Assembly: GCA_902626575.1 (NCBI GenBank)
Contig: CACOFY010000004.1
Span: 1 to 55,916, forward strand
Length of the DNA: 55,916 nucleotides
DNA from: an uncultured Pelagibacteraceae bacterium
GTDB lineage: Bacteria > Pseudomonadota > Alphaproteobacteria > Pelagibacterales > Pelagibacteraceae
Reading direction: 5' to 3'
The notes under the pieces were generated by a model. The model saw only the letters and a list, made by a program, of their open reading frames with translations. It did not search any database and was not told where the DNA came from. Position numbers and translations under genes: made by a program. Shown here one piece after another: positions 35,351 to 43,563 of this stretch; positions within the stretch are counted from its first letter, which is position 1; each line of letters starts with the position of its first letter.

Positions 35351-36022
35351 ATGAAATTTTTTTTTCTTCTAATATATTTTTCTCTATTCAGTAATATACT
35401 TTTATCAGCAGATCTAGCAAATGGGCTTCGAAAAATTGATGATTACAAAATTGTTGGTCCAAAAAATTTTCTTGAAGATTTCAAGACATTCCAAAGCAAA
35501 AATGTCGTCAATGTTGTTGTTGAAATTCCGAAAGGTACAAATGAAAAATGGGAGGTATCAAAAACTGATGGATCATTAGAGCATGATTTTTTTCAAGGTA
35601 GACCAAGAGTAATCGAGAATAAAGTTTATATCGTTAATTATGGAATGATACCAAGGACTATTTTACCCTTAAAATTCGGAGGAGATGGTGATCCAGTGGA
35701 TGCCATTTTATTAGGTGAGCAAGTGCCAAGAGGGTCAATTATACAAGGAAAAATAATTGGAGTTATGAAAATGAGAGATATGGATGAAAATGACGACAAA
35801 ATAATACTCACATCTAAAAATTCTGTATATTATAAATATAAAAATATTCAGGATTTAGGAAAAGATAATCCAAAAATATTATCAGATTTGAAAACATGGT
35901 TTACAAATTACAAGAAAAATAATTTTGTAGAATTTATTAGATATGGATCGGAAGAGGAGGCCTATAATCTAGTATTAAAAGCATCAAAACACTATAAAAG
36001 ACTAGGTATAAAAATAAAATAA
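35351..36022 (+). CDS. Exported soluble inorganic pyrophosphatase
   Basis: A 223-residue family I pyrophosphatase with an N-terminal signal peptide (MKFFFLLIYFSLFSNILLSA), so it should act in the periplasm, unlike the usual cytoplasmic Ppa. The active site is complete: VEIPKGTNEKWEVSK (Glu, Lys, Glu), RPRV, the double Tyr in YIVNYGMIP, GDGDPVDAILLGE with three Asp, and MRDMDENDDKI with the later Asp-Asp-Lys set. It would split pyrophosphate, possibly short polyphosphate, outside the cytoplasm. It begins directly after the CotH stop and ends 2 bases before the VTC gene, so it is an integral operon member. Confidence 0.92.
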   Translation: MKFFFLLIYFSLFSNILLSADLANGLRKIDDYKIVGPKNFLEDFKTFQSKNVVNVVVEIPKGTNEKWEVSKTDGSLEHDFFQGRPRVIENKVYIVNYGMIPRTILPLKFGGDGDPVDAILLGEQVPRGSIIQGKIIGVMKMRDMDENDDKIILTSKNSVYYKYKNIQDLGKDNPKILSDLKTWFTNYKKNNFVEFIRYGSEEEAYNLVLKASKHYKRLGIKIK

Positions 36023-36024
36023 AT

Positions 36025-36624
36025 ATGAGTTTTAGAATTGAAAATAAATATGAAATTTCCATAGAAAAACTAAATGTTTTTTACAATTTTTTAAAATCAA
36101 ATAATGCAAAAAGAATCTTCGTTAATAGACAAGTTAATTCAATTTATTTTGATAATAAGTATAAAGACTCATTTCTAAACTCTGAAGAAGGAACTGTGCC
36201 AAGAAAAAAGATTAGAATTAGATATTATGGCTCGGAAAATCCAAAAATTATAAATGATTTTCATTTAGAAAAAAAAATAAATTCTTATGATGGAAAATAT
36301 AAAACTTCTAAGAAGATTAGAAATTATGAGAAAATAATAAAATATGGAATTTTTGATGAACTTTATGGGCTCTGTAAACCTATTGTAAATGTAAATTATC
36401 AAAGAGAATATTTTAAAATTGATAAGTTTAGAATAACATTTGATAAAAATATTAAATATGGTGTTTTTAAGAAAAGTATTTTCCTTAGGGATTTGAATAA
36501 ATGTATTGTTGAAGTTAAGACAAACAATTTAAACTTAGATCAAGAAATAAATAATTTATTTCCTTTCAAAAAAATTAGATATTCAAAATATGCTAATTCA
36601 ATAAATTTATTAAAACTTAATTGA
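36025..36624 (+). CDS. VTC-domain polyphosphate polymerase
   Basis: A 199-residue protein made of one VTC domain, the tunnel-fold catalytic domain of yeast Vtc4 that makes polyphosphate from ATP. Family positions are visible: RIENKYEI (R4, E6, K8), VNSIYFDN, RKKIRIRYYG (R60-R66), FHLEKKI (E82, K83), VNYQREYF (R127), RITFD (R136, D140), IVEVKTN (E163, K165) and IRYSKYANSI (K188). No signal peptide or membrane helix, so it should work on the cytoplasmic side. It is shorter than the roughly 230-260 residues common in bacteria. Last gene of the operon. Confidence 0.88.
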   Translation: MSFRIENKYEISIEKLNVFYNFLKSNNAKRIFVNRQVNSIYFDNKYKDSFLNSEEGTVPRKKIRIRYYGSENPKIINDFHLEKKINSYDGKYKTSKKIRNYEKIIKYGIFDELYGLCKPIVNVNYQREYFKIDKFRITFDKNIKYGVFKKSIFLRDLNKCIVEVKTNNLNLDQEINNLFPFKKIRYSKYANSINLLKLN

Positions 36625-36640
36625 AAAATCAAAGTTTCCT

Positions 36641-37549
36641 CTATCTAAAAAGTTTAGTTAAGATTTTATTTAGTAAATTTGGATTTAGATTAGACTTAAT
36701 TATTTTAAGTAAAATTTTGTCTTCTTGTATTTTTTTTGGATATTTTTTTGGTAAATAATTTTTAAAGATTTTATTGTTAATTGTTATTGTTCCTTTCAAA
36801 TTTGTAGAATAGCTATCATTACCAATGTTTCTTACTAAAGGAATAAGTGGATTAATTGAAAGACCTTTATTAACAAAAATTGTTGCATACCAAAAAATAG
36901 CCCAAGTATTAATTATTTTTTTTTTATTTCTAATTATTTGAGACCAAAAGTTATAAGAATTGTCTAAATTAAATTTCCCTATACTGTTTTTACTAAAAGA
37001 TCTAATTATTTTATTTGGATTTTTTTCAAAATATTTCCACCTATCATTCCATGTGCCCCATCCCCAGCATGTGGCATATCTCATAAAGAAAAAGTCGTAT
37101 TTGTGTTTTGGAAAATTAAAATTCCAATTCCAACCTGATATATGCCAAACTTTTTTTTGATCTTTATATTTTTCTAGATTGTCATTCATATATTTGAGAA
37201 AATTTTTACTTAAAACAAGATCATCCTCGATAACAATAACCTTTTTTTTAATCTTGATAATTTTAGATACGCCCTCAATAATATTTGATGCTAATCCAAT
37301 ATTTTTTTTTTGAGAAAAAATTTTTATTTTTTTAAAGCCCTTTATTTTAAGTAAGTAACTCCTTAGCTTTTTAATATGAATTTTTTCACTTTTATTTTTT
37401 GGGCCGTCAGAAAATATGTATAGTTCATTTCTATAAAATGGCTCATTTTCGTTAAGACTTTTTATTACCTTCTTTAAAGTTAATATTCTCTTATAAACAA
37501 ATAATAACACTGGTGCGGGTTCAAGTAATTTTTTTTTTTGATTTTTCAT
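36641..37549 (-). CDS. Glycosyltransferase with GNT-I-like GT-A fold
   Basis: A 302-residue enzyme with PAPVLLFVYKRILTLKKVIK, SDGPKN, KNIGLASNIIEGV and the metal site VIEDDLVLSKNFLKYMN, then a Trp-rich stretch HISGWNWNF and CWGWGTWNDRWKYFE. This pattern is seen in bacterial relatives of N-acetylglucosaminyltransferase I and hemolysin-like sugar transferases in polysaccharide clusters. Donor unknown. Single minus-strand gene converging on the VTC gene (16 bases between stops) and divergent from the ketoisomerase gene. Confidence 0.82.
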   Translation of the reverse strand: MKNQKKKLLEPAPVLLFVYKRILTLKKVIKSLNENEPFYRNELYIFSDGPKNKSEKIHIKKLRSYLLKIKGFKKIKIFSQKKNIGLASNIIEGVSKIIKIKKKVIVIEDDLVLSKNFLKYMNDNLEKYKDQKKVWHISGWNWNFNFPKHKYDFFFMRYATCWGWGTWNDRWKYFEKNPNKIIRSFSKNSIGKFNLDNSYNFWSQIIRNKKKIINTWAIFWYATIFVNKGLSINPLIPLVRNIGNDSYSTNLKGTITINNKIFKNYLPKKYPKKIQEDKILLKIIKSNLNPNLLNKILTKLFR

Positions 37550-37683
37550 CTCTAAATTACAAATATATAAATTAATTAATTTTTTAATTTTTAATTATTT
37601 GATGAATATTTTTACTATTTCTAATATAAAACTTACTAAAAGGAAACGTTTTATAATTTATAGTTATTGGGTCTTATTTTTTT

Positions 37684-38073
37684 ATGTTTAAGTCTTTTAA
37701 AATTAAGAAATACACAAAATCAAATGGAAGTTTAGTGCCTATTTATTTAAATAAATTTCCAAAATTTAATATAAAAAGGTTCTTTATTCTTTTCGGTAAA
37801 AAAAATTCAATAAGAGGAAAACATGCGCATAAAAAATGTACACAAATTTTTATACCTATAAGAGGAAAGACAGAGTTAAAACTAATCAAAAAGAGTGAGA
37901 AAAAGTTAATTTTGAATCCTCACGCATTAAAAATAATAAAGGTCCCTCCACTTACTTGGTGCGAAATCAAGTTCTTAGACAAGAATTGTGTGGTTATTGT
38001 TTTATGTGATATAAATTTTTCTGAAAAAGAATATATTCGAAAATTTAAAAACTTCTCAAAATTTCTGAGGTAA
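37684..38073 (+). CDS. FdtA/QdtA-type sugar 3,4-ketoisomerase (cupin)
   Basis: A 129-residue single-domain cupin. The RGKHAHKKCTQIFIPIRGK stretch with the paired histidines of the active site is characteristic of WxcM/FdtA enzymes, which move the keto group of a dTDP-4-keto-6-deoxyhexose from C4 to C3 before amination. LKIIKVPPLTWCEIKF completes the barrel. It opens a four-gene plus-strand set (ketoisomerase, SDR, C-methyltransferase, SDR-aminotransferase fusion) that reads like a branched-amino-sugar pathway. The dTDP-sugar precursor genes are not in the window. Confidence 0.85.
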   Translation: MFKSFKIKKYTKSNGSLVPIYLNKFPKFNIKRFFILFGKKNSIRGKHAHKKCTQIFIPIRGKTELKLIKKSEKKLILNPHALKIIKVPPLTWCEIKFLDKNCVVIVLCDINFSEKEYIRKFKNFSKFLR

Positions 38074-38076
38074 TTA

Positions 38077-38988
38077 ATGAATTTACTTATAACTGGCGGT
38101 TTGGGACATATTGGGACCTATTTTTTAACGAACTCTCATAAACTGAAAAATGTCAAAAAAATATATGTTATAGAGAAGTTAAGTGAAAAAATATTGAGTC
38201 TATTAAATCTAAAAATAAAACGAAAGATTCATTTTATAAATCAAGATATTAGTTTAAAAAAAATAAATATGTACCAAGATAAAATAGATACAATTATACA
38301 TTTAGCATCAATAACAAATGCTGCTGCAAGTATCAATAATAAGAAAGAGGTAATACGAAATAATTTAGGATGTTTTAAAAATGTTTTAAAATATTGTGAA
38401 AAAAGAAATATTAATCTTATCCATATTTCTTCGACAAGCGTATACGGATCTCAAGAGCTATATGTTAATGAAGAGTGTCAAGAGTTATTTCCACAAAGTC
38501 CTTATGCGGATGTAAAAATTAGTGAAGAAAAAAAGTTAAAAAAAACAAATAAAAAGTTTAAATTTGTTACTTTAAGATTTGGTACTATAGTTGGTCCATC
38601 ATCAGGTATGAGATTCCATACTGCTGTCAATAAATTTTGCATGCAAGCATACTTGGATAAACCTTTAGATATTTGGAGGACGGCTCTTAATCAATTTAGG
38701 CCCTACTTGACAATAGATGACTCTTTTAAAGCTTTAAACTTTTTTTTAATAAAAAAAAATTATGATAGAGAAATTTATAATATTGTGTCAAAAAATCTTA
38801 CAGTGAAAAATATTATTAATATTATAAATAAATATAAAAAAACAAAGATCAAATTTGTAAATGATAGAATTATGAACCAATTGTCTTATAAAGTTGACTC
38901 CTCAAAAGTAAAAAAATTAGGCCTTCATCTAAACTCTAAATTAGATAAAAATATAAAACAAACACTAAAACTTTTAAAAAAAAGGTAA
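38077..38988 (+). CDS. NAD-dependent epimerase/reductase (SDR)
   Basis: A 303-residue extended SDR with LLITGGLGHIGTYFLTNS, HLASITNAAASINNK, catalytic HISSTSVYG and YADVK, LRFGTIVGPSSGMRFHTAV, and NQFRPYLTIDDS. The subgroup is uncertain. It begins 3 bases after the ketoisomerase gene and ends 4 before the methyltransferase, so it probably reduces or epimerises an intermediate of the same sugar. Confidence 0.85.
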   Translation: MNLLITGGLGHIGTYFLTNSHKLKNVKKIYVIEKLSEKILSLLNLKIKRKIHFINQDISLKKINMYQDKIDTIIHLASITNAAASINNKKEVIRNNLGCFKNVLKYCEKRNINLIHISSTSVYGSQELYVNEECQELFPQSPYADVKISEEKKLKKTNKKFKFVTLRFGTIVGPSSGMRFHTAVNKFCMQAYLDKPLDIWRTALNQFRPYLTIDDSFKALNFFLIKKNYDREIYNIVSKNLTVKNIINIINKYKKTKIKFVNDRIMNQLSYKVDSSKVKKLGLHLNSKLDKNIKQTLKLLKKR

Positions 38989-38992
38989 TATT

Positions 38993-40198
38993 GTGAACCA
39001 GGCATTTTGTAAAATAACTAAAAAAAAAATAAATAGAGTAATTAACTTTGGTAAAATGCCAATTGCCAATGGTTTCTTAAAAAAAAAAGATTTCAAAAAT
39101 GAATTTTTTTTTAATTTAAGTGTATCTTTTTCTGAAAAGCTCTCACTTCTACAATTGGATGATCACCCGAGTCCAAAAAAAATGTTTCACACTCATTACC
39201 CCTTTTATACTTCAAGCTCAAATCATATGAAAATGCATTTTAAGCAATATTCAGATTGGGCCAAAAAGAAATTTTTGAAAAAAAATAAGAGTAAAATAGT
39301 TGAAATTGGTTCAAATGATGGAACATTTCTAATGAATTTTAATCAAAATCAATTTGATGTTTTGGGTTTTGAACCTTCAAAAAATGTATCTGATTTAGCA
39401 AAAATAAATGGAATTAATAGTTTAAATAGATTTTTTAATAGAAAAAATTTATCAGAATGTGAGGGATTTATTGGCAAAACAGACGTTATATTTGGAGCAA
39501 ATGTTGTTTGTCACATACCTAATTTAGCTGAATTCATTAAAACCGCAGACTTATTATTAAATGATAATGGTAAGATTATTTTTGAAGAACCTTATTTAGG
39601 TTCTATGTATAATAAAACTTCATATGATCAAATTTATGATGAACATATATTTATATTTTCAATCACATCTATTAAAAAAATATTTGATCTATTTGATTTT
39701 GAATTAATTGACGCAATTCAGCAAAAAACTCATGGTGGGTCAATGAGATATGTTTTGCAAAGGAAGCGTTCTAGGGTAGTTAATAAAAAAATTAGATCCA
39801 TGTTAGAAAATGAAAAAAGAAAACATCTTGATAGTATAGAGGGTGCTTTAAGATTCAAAAAAAATTGTGAATTATCAAAAGAAAAATTGCTTGAGAAGAT
39901 ATATAAAATTAAAAAACAAAAAAAACAAATTTGTGGATACGGTGCTACATCTAAAAGCACCACAATTTTAAATTATTGTGACATAGGGCCTAATCTAATT
40001 GATTGTATATTTGATACTACGCCAGATAAAATTGGTAAATTTTCACCAGGAAAACATATACCAATAATCGATCATAAATACTTTAAAAGAAAATTTTATG
40101 ATTACTCATTTTTATTTGCCTGGAACCATAGAAAAGAAATTGAAAAAAAAGAAAAAAAATATCTTAAAAATGGCGGGAAATGGATAACTCATTTATGA
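38993..40198 (+). CDS. Three-domain sugar C-methyltransferase
   Basis: A 401-residue protein starting at GTG 38993. The order fits deoxysugar C-methyltransferases such as TylC3 and NovU: an N-terminal segment (RVINFGKMPIANGFL) where a zinc knuckle normally lies, a SAM domain with KIVEIGSNDGTFLMNF and GANVVCHIPNLAEF, the active-site region EEPYLGSMYNKTSYDQIYDEH, and a C-terminal domain (ICGYGATSKSTTILNYC and FDTTPDKIGKFSPGKHIPI). The zinc cysteines are reduced to one visible Cys near residue 6, so metal binding may be lost. It overlaps the fusion gene by four bases. Confidence 0.88.
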   Translation: MNQAFCKITKKKINRVINFGKMPIANGFLKKKDFKNEFFFNLSVSFSEKLSLLQLDDHPSPKKMFHTHYPFYTSSSNHMKMHFKQYSDWAKKKFLKKNKSKIVEIGSNDGTFLMNFNQNQFDVLGFEPSKNVSDLAKINGINSLNRFFNRKNLSECEGFIGKTDVIFGANVVCHIPNLAEFIKTADLLLNDNGKIIFEEPYLGSMYNKTSYDQIYDEHIFIFSITSIKKIFDLFDFELIDAIQQKTHGGSMRYVLQRKRSRVVNKKIRSMLENEKRKHLDSIEGALRFKKNCELSKEKLLEKIYKIKKQKKQICGYGATSKSTTILNYCDIGPNLIDCIFDTTPDKIGKFSPGKHIPIIDHKYFKRKFYDYSFLFAWNHRKEIEKKEKKYLKNGGKWITHL

Positions 40199-42060
40199 AT
40201 AAAAGAATTATAATAACTGGTGGAAATAGTAGATTTGGCCAAGAATTAAAAAAATCTTTTAGTGGAAAAAATATAATATACACCACAAGAAAAGATCTAA
40301 ATATTCTTAATATTAAATCAATTGAAAAATGTTTAGAAAAGCATAAACCAAAATATTTAATTCACTTGGCATCGCTATCAAGACCTATGATAATTCACGA
40401 GAAAGATATCGGCTCGAGTATAGATGCAAATATTATTGGTACAGCTAATATTGTAAAAAAGTGTTTTGAGAGTAATATTAAACTGATTTATTTTTCAACC
40501 AACTATGTTTATCCTGGAGATAAAGGAAATTATAGAGAAAATGATGCTTTAAAACCCGTAAATAATTATGCTTGGTCTAAGTTGGGTGGCGAAGCGAGTG
40601 TAAAACTATATGAAAATTCATTAATATTGAGACTTTCAATGACTGAGTTTCCATTTGTTCATGATAAAGCTTTTAAAGATGCAAAAAATAATTTTTTATA
40701 TAGAAAAGATGTAATTAGAATTTTACCAAAACTTCTTGATGAAAAGGGAATAATAAATATAGGATCAAATAAATCTGAGAGCATTTACTCTTTCGCAAAA
40801 AAAACTCAACCTAATGTGAAGCCAATAAGTGTGAAAAGTGTTAAAAATTTTCCTGTAAATAGCTCAGTAAATATAAATAAATTACAAAAAGTTCTTAAAA
40901 ATAAAAATCGTAAAAATTTTAGTAAGATGACTAACTCAAAATCTGATTTTTCGAAAATAATATACCCAGCTGGACCCTCGGTAACTCAATTAGAAAGAGA
41001 AATAATTGACGATATGATGAGATTTGGATGGGATAATTATGATTATGTTGAAAAATTCGAAAAAGAATTTGCCAATTACCATGAAAGAAAATTTTGCCTT
41101 ATGACACCTTCTTGTACAATGGCCATTTATTTAAGTTTAAAGGCTTTAAATATAAAAAAAGATGATGAAATAATTGTTCCAGATGTTACTTGGACCGCTA
41201 CGGTAAGCCCTATTGTTGAGTTAGGGGCTAAACCTATTTTCGTTGATGTTAATAAAAATGATTGGTGCATAAATACAGAAAAAATTATTGAAAAAATATC
41301 AAAAAAAACAAAAGCTATTTTTGCTGTAGATCTTTTTGGAAATATGCCAAATATGGAAAAATTAAAAATTATATCAAAAAAACATAAAATTTTACTTTTA
41401 GAAGACTCTGCTGAGGCTCTTGGTAGCCAACTTAATGGGGTCAAAGCTGGAAAATTTGGAGATGTAAGTTTTCATAGTTTTCATAGAACTAAAACTATTA
41501 CATCGGGAGAAGGTGGTGTTTTATTAACTGACAACAAAAAATTATTTTTAAAAGCTAAGTTATATAGAGACTTAGGTAGATCAGAAAAAAATTCATACAT
41601 AGCTGAAGTAGCCAGTCTTAAATTTATGCCATCAAATATCCAAGCAGCAATGGCATATGGCCAATTTAAAAGATTAAAAGAACTTTTAAGTATAAAAAGA
41701 AATATTTTCAATGAGTATAAAAAAAACTTATCAAAAATTGAAGTTCATTTTAATACTGATAATAAGAATGTTAAAAATGGTTTATGGGCAACCGTAATTT
41801 ATTTTGATAAAAAATATAAAGTAAATATTCCTAAATTAATAAGATTTTTAGAAAAAAAAAAGATATATTCGAGAGAGTTTTTTAGGCCTTTATCATCTCA
41901 ACCGGGATATAAGAATTTTACAAGTAATAAAATAGCAAAACAGAACAAAATTTCATACAGTTTATTTAAAAATACACTGGTTTTGCCCTCACATTACAAC
42001 TTAAACAAACACGATATTCAAAAAGTGTGTTCTTACATTATAAAATTTGTTAATATTTAG
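40195..42060 (+). CDS. Fusion: SDR epimerase/reductase joined to DegT aminotransferase
   Basis: A 621-residue protein from ATG 40195, an ATGA overlap with the upstream stop; a longer start at 40180 adds only five residues. Residues 1 to about 240 form a complete RmlD-like SDR (RIIITGGNSRFGQEL, FSTNYVYPG, catalytic YAWSK, LRLSMTEFPF). From about 245 (MTNSKSDFSKIIYPAGPSV) runs a complete DegT aminotransferase with TPSCTMAIYLSLKALN, VPDVTWTATVSPIV, LLEDSAEALGSQL and SFHSFHRTKTITSGEGGVL containing the PLP lysine. The two activities would give reduction and amination in one polypeptide. The junction ATG at 40927 lies in an ATGA, as if two overlapping genes were joined. Confidence 0.85.
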   Translation: MNKRIIITGGNSRFGQELKKSFSGKNIIYTTRKDLNILNIKSIEKCLEKHKPKYLIHLASLSRPMIIHEKDIGSSIDANIIGTANIVKKCFESNIKLIYFSTNYVYPGDKGNYRENDALKPVNNYAWSKLGGEASVKLYENSLILRLSMTEFPFVHDKAFKDAKNNFLYRKDVIRILPKLLDEKGIINIGSNKSESIYSFAKKTQPNVKPISVKSVKNFPVNSSVNINKLQKVLKNKNRKNFSKMTNSKSDFSKIIYPAGPSVTQLEREIIDDMMRFGWDNYDYVEKFEKEFANYHERKFCLMTPSCTMAIYLSLKALNIKKDDEIIVPDVTWTATVSPIVELGAKPIFVDVNKNDWCINTEKIIEKISKKTKAIFAVDLFGNMPNMEKLKIISKKHKILLLEDSAEALGSQLNGVKAGKFGDVSFHSFHRTKTITSGEGGVLLTDNKKLFLKAKLYRDLGRSEKNSYIAEVASLKFMPSNIQAAMAYGQFKRLKELLSIKRNIFNEYKKNLSKIEVHFNTDNKNVKNGLWATVIYFDKKYKVNIPKLIRFLEKKKIYSREFFRPLSSQPGYKNFTSNKIAKQNKISYSLFKNTLVLPSHYNLNKHDIQKVCSYIIKFVNI

Positions 42061-42096
42061 TTGAAATTATAACTATAAATATTTTTTGATACTCTA

Positions 42097-42110
42097 GAAA
42101 TTTAAATTTC
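42097..42110. repeat. 14-base perfect palindrome between convergent genes
   Basis: GAAATTTAAATTTC lies in the 143-base spacer between two convergent stop codons. It might form a weak A/T hairpin or be chance in such A+T-rich DNA; no T-run follows closely. The rest of the spacer shows nothing recognisable. Confidence 0.25.
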
Positions 42111-42203
42111 AGACATTCCTAAAAAGAAAAGACTTAAACAAGCTAATTTAATCATATTTTATAAATGTTTTTAATACAATTAAAATTTCTTGATAATTCA
42201 AAA

Positions 42204-42809
42204 TTATAAATTTAATTTAAGTGTTTGGTAAGAGTAATTTACATTCGAATTTAACTTATTCTTAACTATAAAGTGTCTGTAAAATTTATTTATTTTTTTC
42301 TTTTTTAAATAATTTTTATAATAATATTTAAATCCAATATTTTCATAAAGTTTTTTTGCATTCTTATTATTTGAAAATACTTTTACAATATAATTTTTAA
42401 TTTTATATTTTTTTGAAGACCACTTAATTAGATTAATCATTGATAGGTTCATAAATGAATTTTGAGCTAATTTTAAAACAAAATAAATTTCAAATTTTTT
42501 AATTCTTTTTTTTAGACCTATGATACCTACAATATTTGTTTCACTTGATTTAATTAGAAAAAAACAAATATCAAAACTGACTGAAATATTTTTTAAGTAA
42601 TTGCGTGTTTTTCCTAGATCACTTGAAATTTCATTTAAAAAAAATTTATTATATTTTTTTCTTTTAGAATTGAGAGTTTTAATAAATTTTTTATTTTTCA
42701 ATATCCAAGCACCCATTGGAACTATGGATACTTTTTTATTTTTTACTTTGAATGAAATCTTTAATTTTTTACTTTGCTTTTCAGTTAAGTTAATTTTATT
42801 TTGAAACAC
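42204..42809 (-). CDS. GNAT-family N-acetyltransferase
   Basis: A 201-residue protein with a degraded but visible GNAT fold. The central strand FFLIKSSETNIVGIIGLKKR is followed by FEIYFVLKLAQNSFMNLSMI, then the late VKVFSNNKNAKKLYENIGFK motif (N-x-x-A-x-x-L-Y-x-x-x-G-F), which is diagnostic of GNAT enzymes. It may acetylate an amino sugar made by the aminotransferases in this island. It follows the CmcI-like gene after 7 bases in a two-gene minus-strand block. Confidence 0.75.
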   Translation of the reverse strand: MFQNKINLTEKQSKKLKISFKVKNKKVSIVPMGAWILKNKKFIKTLNSKRKKYNKFFLNEISSDLGKTRNYLKNISVSFDICFFLIKSSETNIVGIIGLKKRIKKFEIYFVLKLAQNSFMNLSMINLIKWSSKKYKIKNYIVKVFSNNKNAKKLYENIGFKYYYKNYLKKKKINKFYRHFIVKNKLNSNVNYSYQTLKLNL

Positions 42810-42816
42810 AATCTGT

Positions 42817-43563
42817 CTATTTTTTTCTTATGTAACCACTTGGCTGATTTGAAAATAACTGTCTGAAATTTATAGTTTTATCAATTTGAAATGACTTATT
42901 AATCTTTAAAAATTCCCTCAGGGCAAACATGGGATTGTTTTTTTTTGACCATTTTCTTGGTCTATGTTTTTGATTAGGAATATCAGCCAATACTGTATCT
43001 CCTACAACGATATAATTATTACTTTTCAAAAATTTGGAATAAATCATCAATTCTTTAAGAACATGTTCTGATGTATGATTACTATCCAAATGAATAAAAA
43101 AATTTTTATAGTTTTTTGTTATTTTTTTTATTCTTGATATAATTTTATTATCAAGTGAAGAGCCTTCGATTAAAAATATTTTTTTTGATTTATTTGATTT
43201 AAGATTTATTCTTTTTTTTAAATCATTTGGTATAAATAAATCTACCCCTATAATTTTTTTTATTGTTGAGTTCCTAGATAATGTCTCATAAAAAAGCATT
43301 GACCCACCCCATGCTATTCCTATTTCAATAATAACTTCAGGCCTTGTTTTGTGTATAATTTCTTGAAAAGCCAAAATATCATCTGGAGTTTGAATCATAG
43401 TTTCTCCCTTCCAGGTTTGTAAATAATGAAAATGTAATTTATCTGCTTCTATAAAAAGTTTTTGTGATAGTTTTTGTATATTTTTATCTTTATACAATTT
43501 TTTTTTCCATTTTTCTTTCCTCTTATTGAATGTAGTATATGTAATTATTTTTTTTTTATGCAT
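42817..43563 (-). CDS. CmcI-family hydroxylase/O-methyltransferase-like protein
   Basis: A 248-residue Rossmann-fold protein of the cephalosporin hydroxylase (CmcI) / rhamnosyl O-methyltransferase family. EIGIAWGGSMLFYETL (SAM motif), IIGVDLF, IEGSSLD, and FIHLDSNHTSEHVLKEL with metal-binding Asp/His are present, then GDTVLADIPNQKHRP. In glycan clusters this family usually methylates sugars. The ATG (43563-43561) directly touches the ATG of the plus-strand gene (43558-43560), forming ATGCAT, so neither gene has a non-coding 5' region. Confidence 0.8.
   Translation of the reverse strand: MHKKKIITYTTFNKRKEKWKKKLYKDKNIQKLSQKLFIEADKLHFHYLQTWKGETMIQTPDDILAFQEIIHKTRPEVIIEIGIAWGGSMLFYETLSRNSTIKKIIGVDLFIPNDLKKRINLKSNKSKKIFLIEGSSLDNKIISRIKKITKNYKNFFIHLDSNHTSEHVLKELMIYSKFLKSNNYIVVGDTVLADIPNQKHRPRKWSKKNNPMFALREFLKINKSFQIDKTINFRQLFSNQPSGYIRKK

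Noticed and set aside
43474..43557. Hydrophobic N-terminal extension of the GT2 gene
   Set aside because: It is antisense to the start of the CmcI-like gene and precedes the first strand of the GT-A fold.
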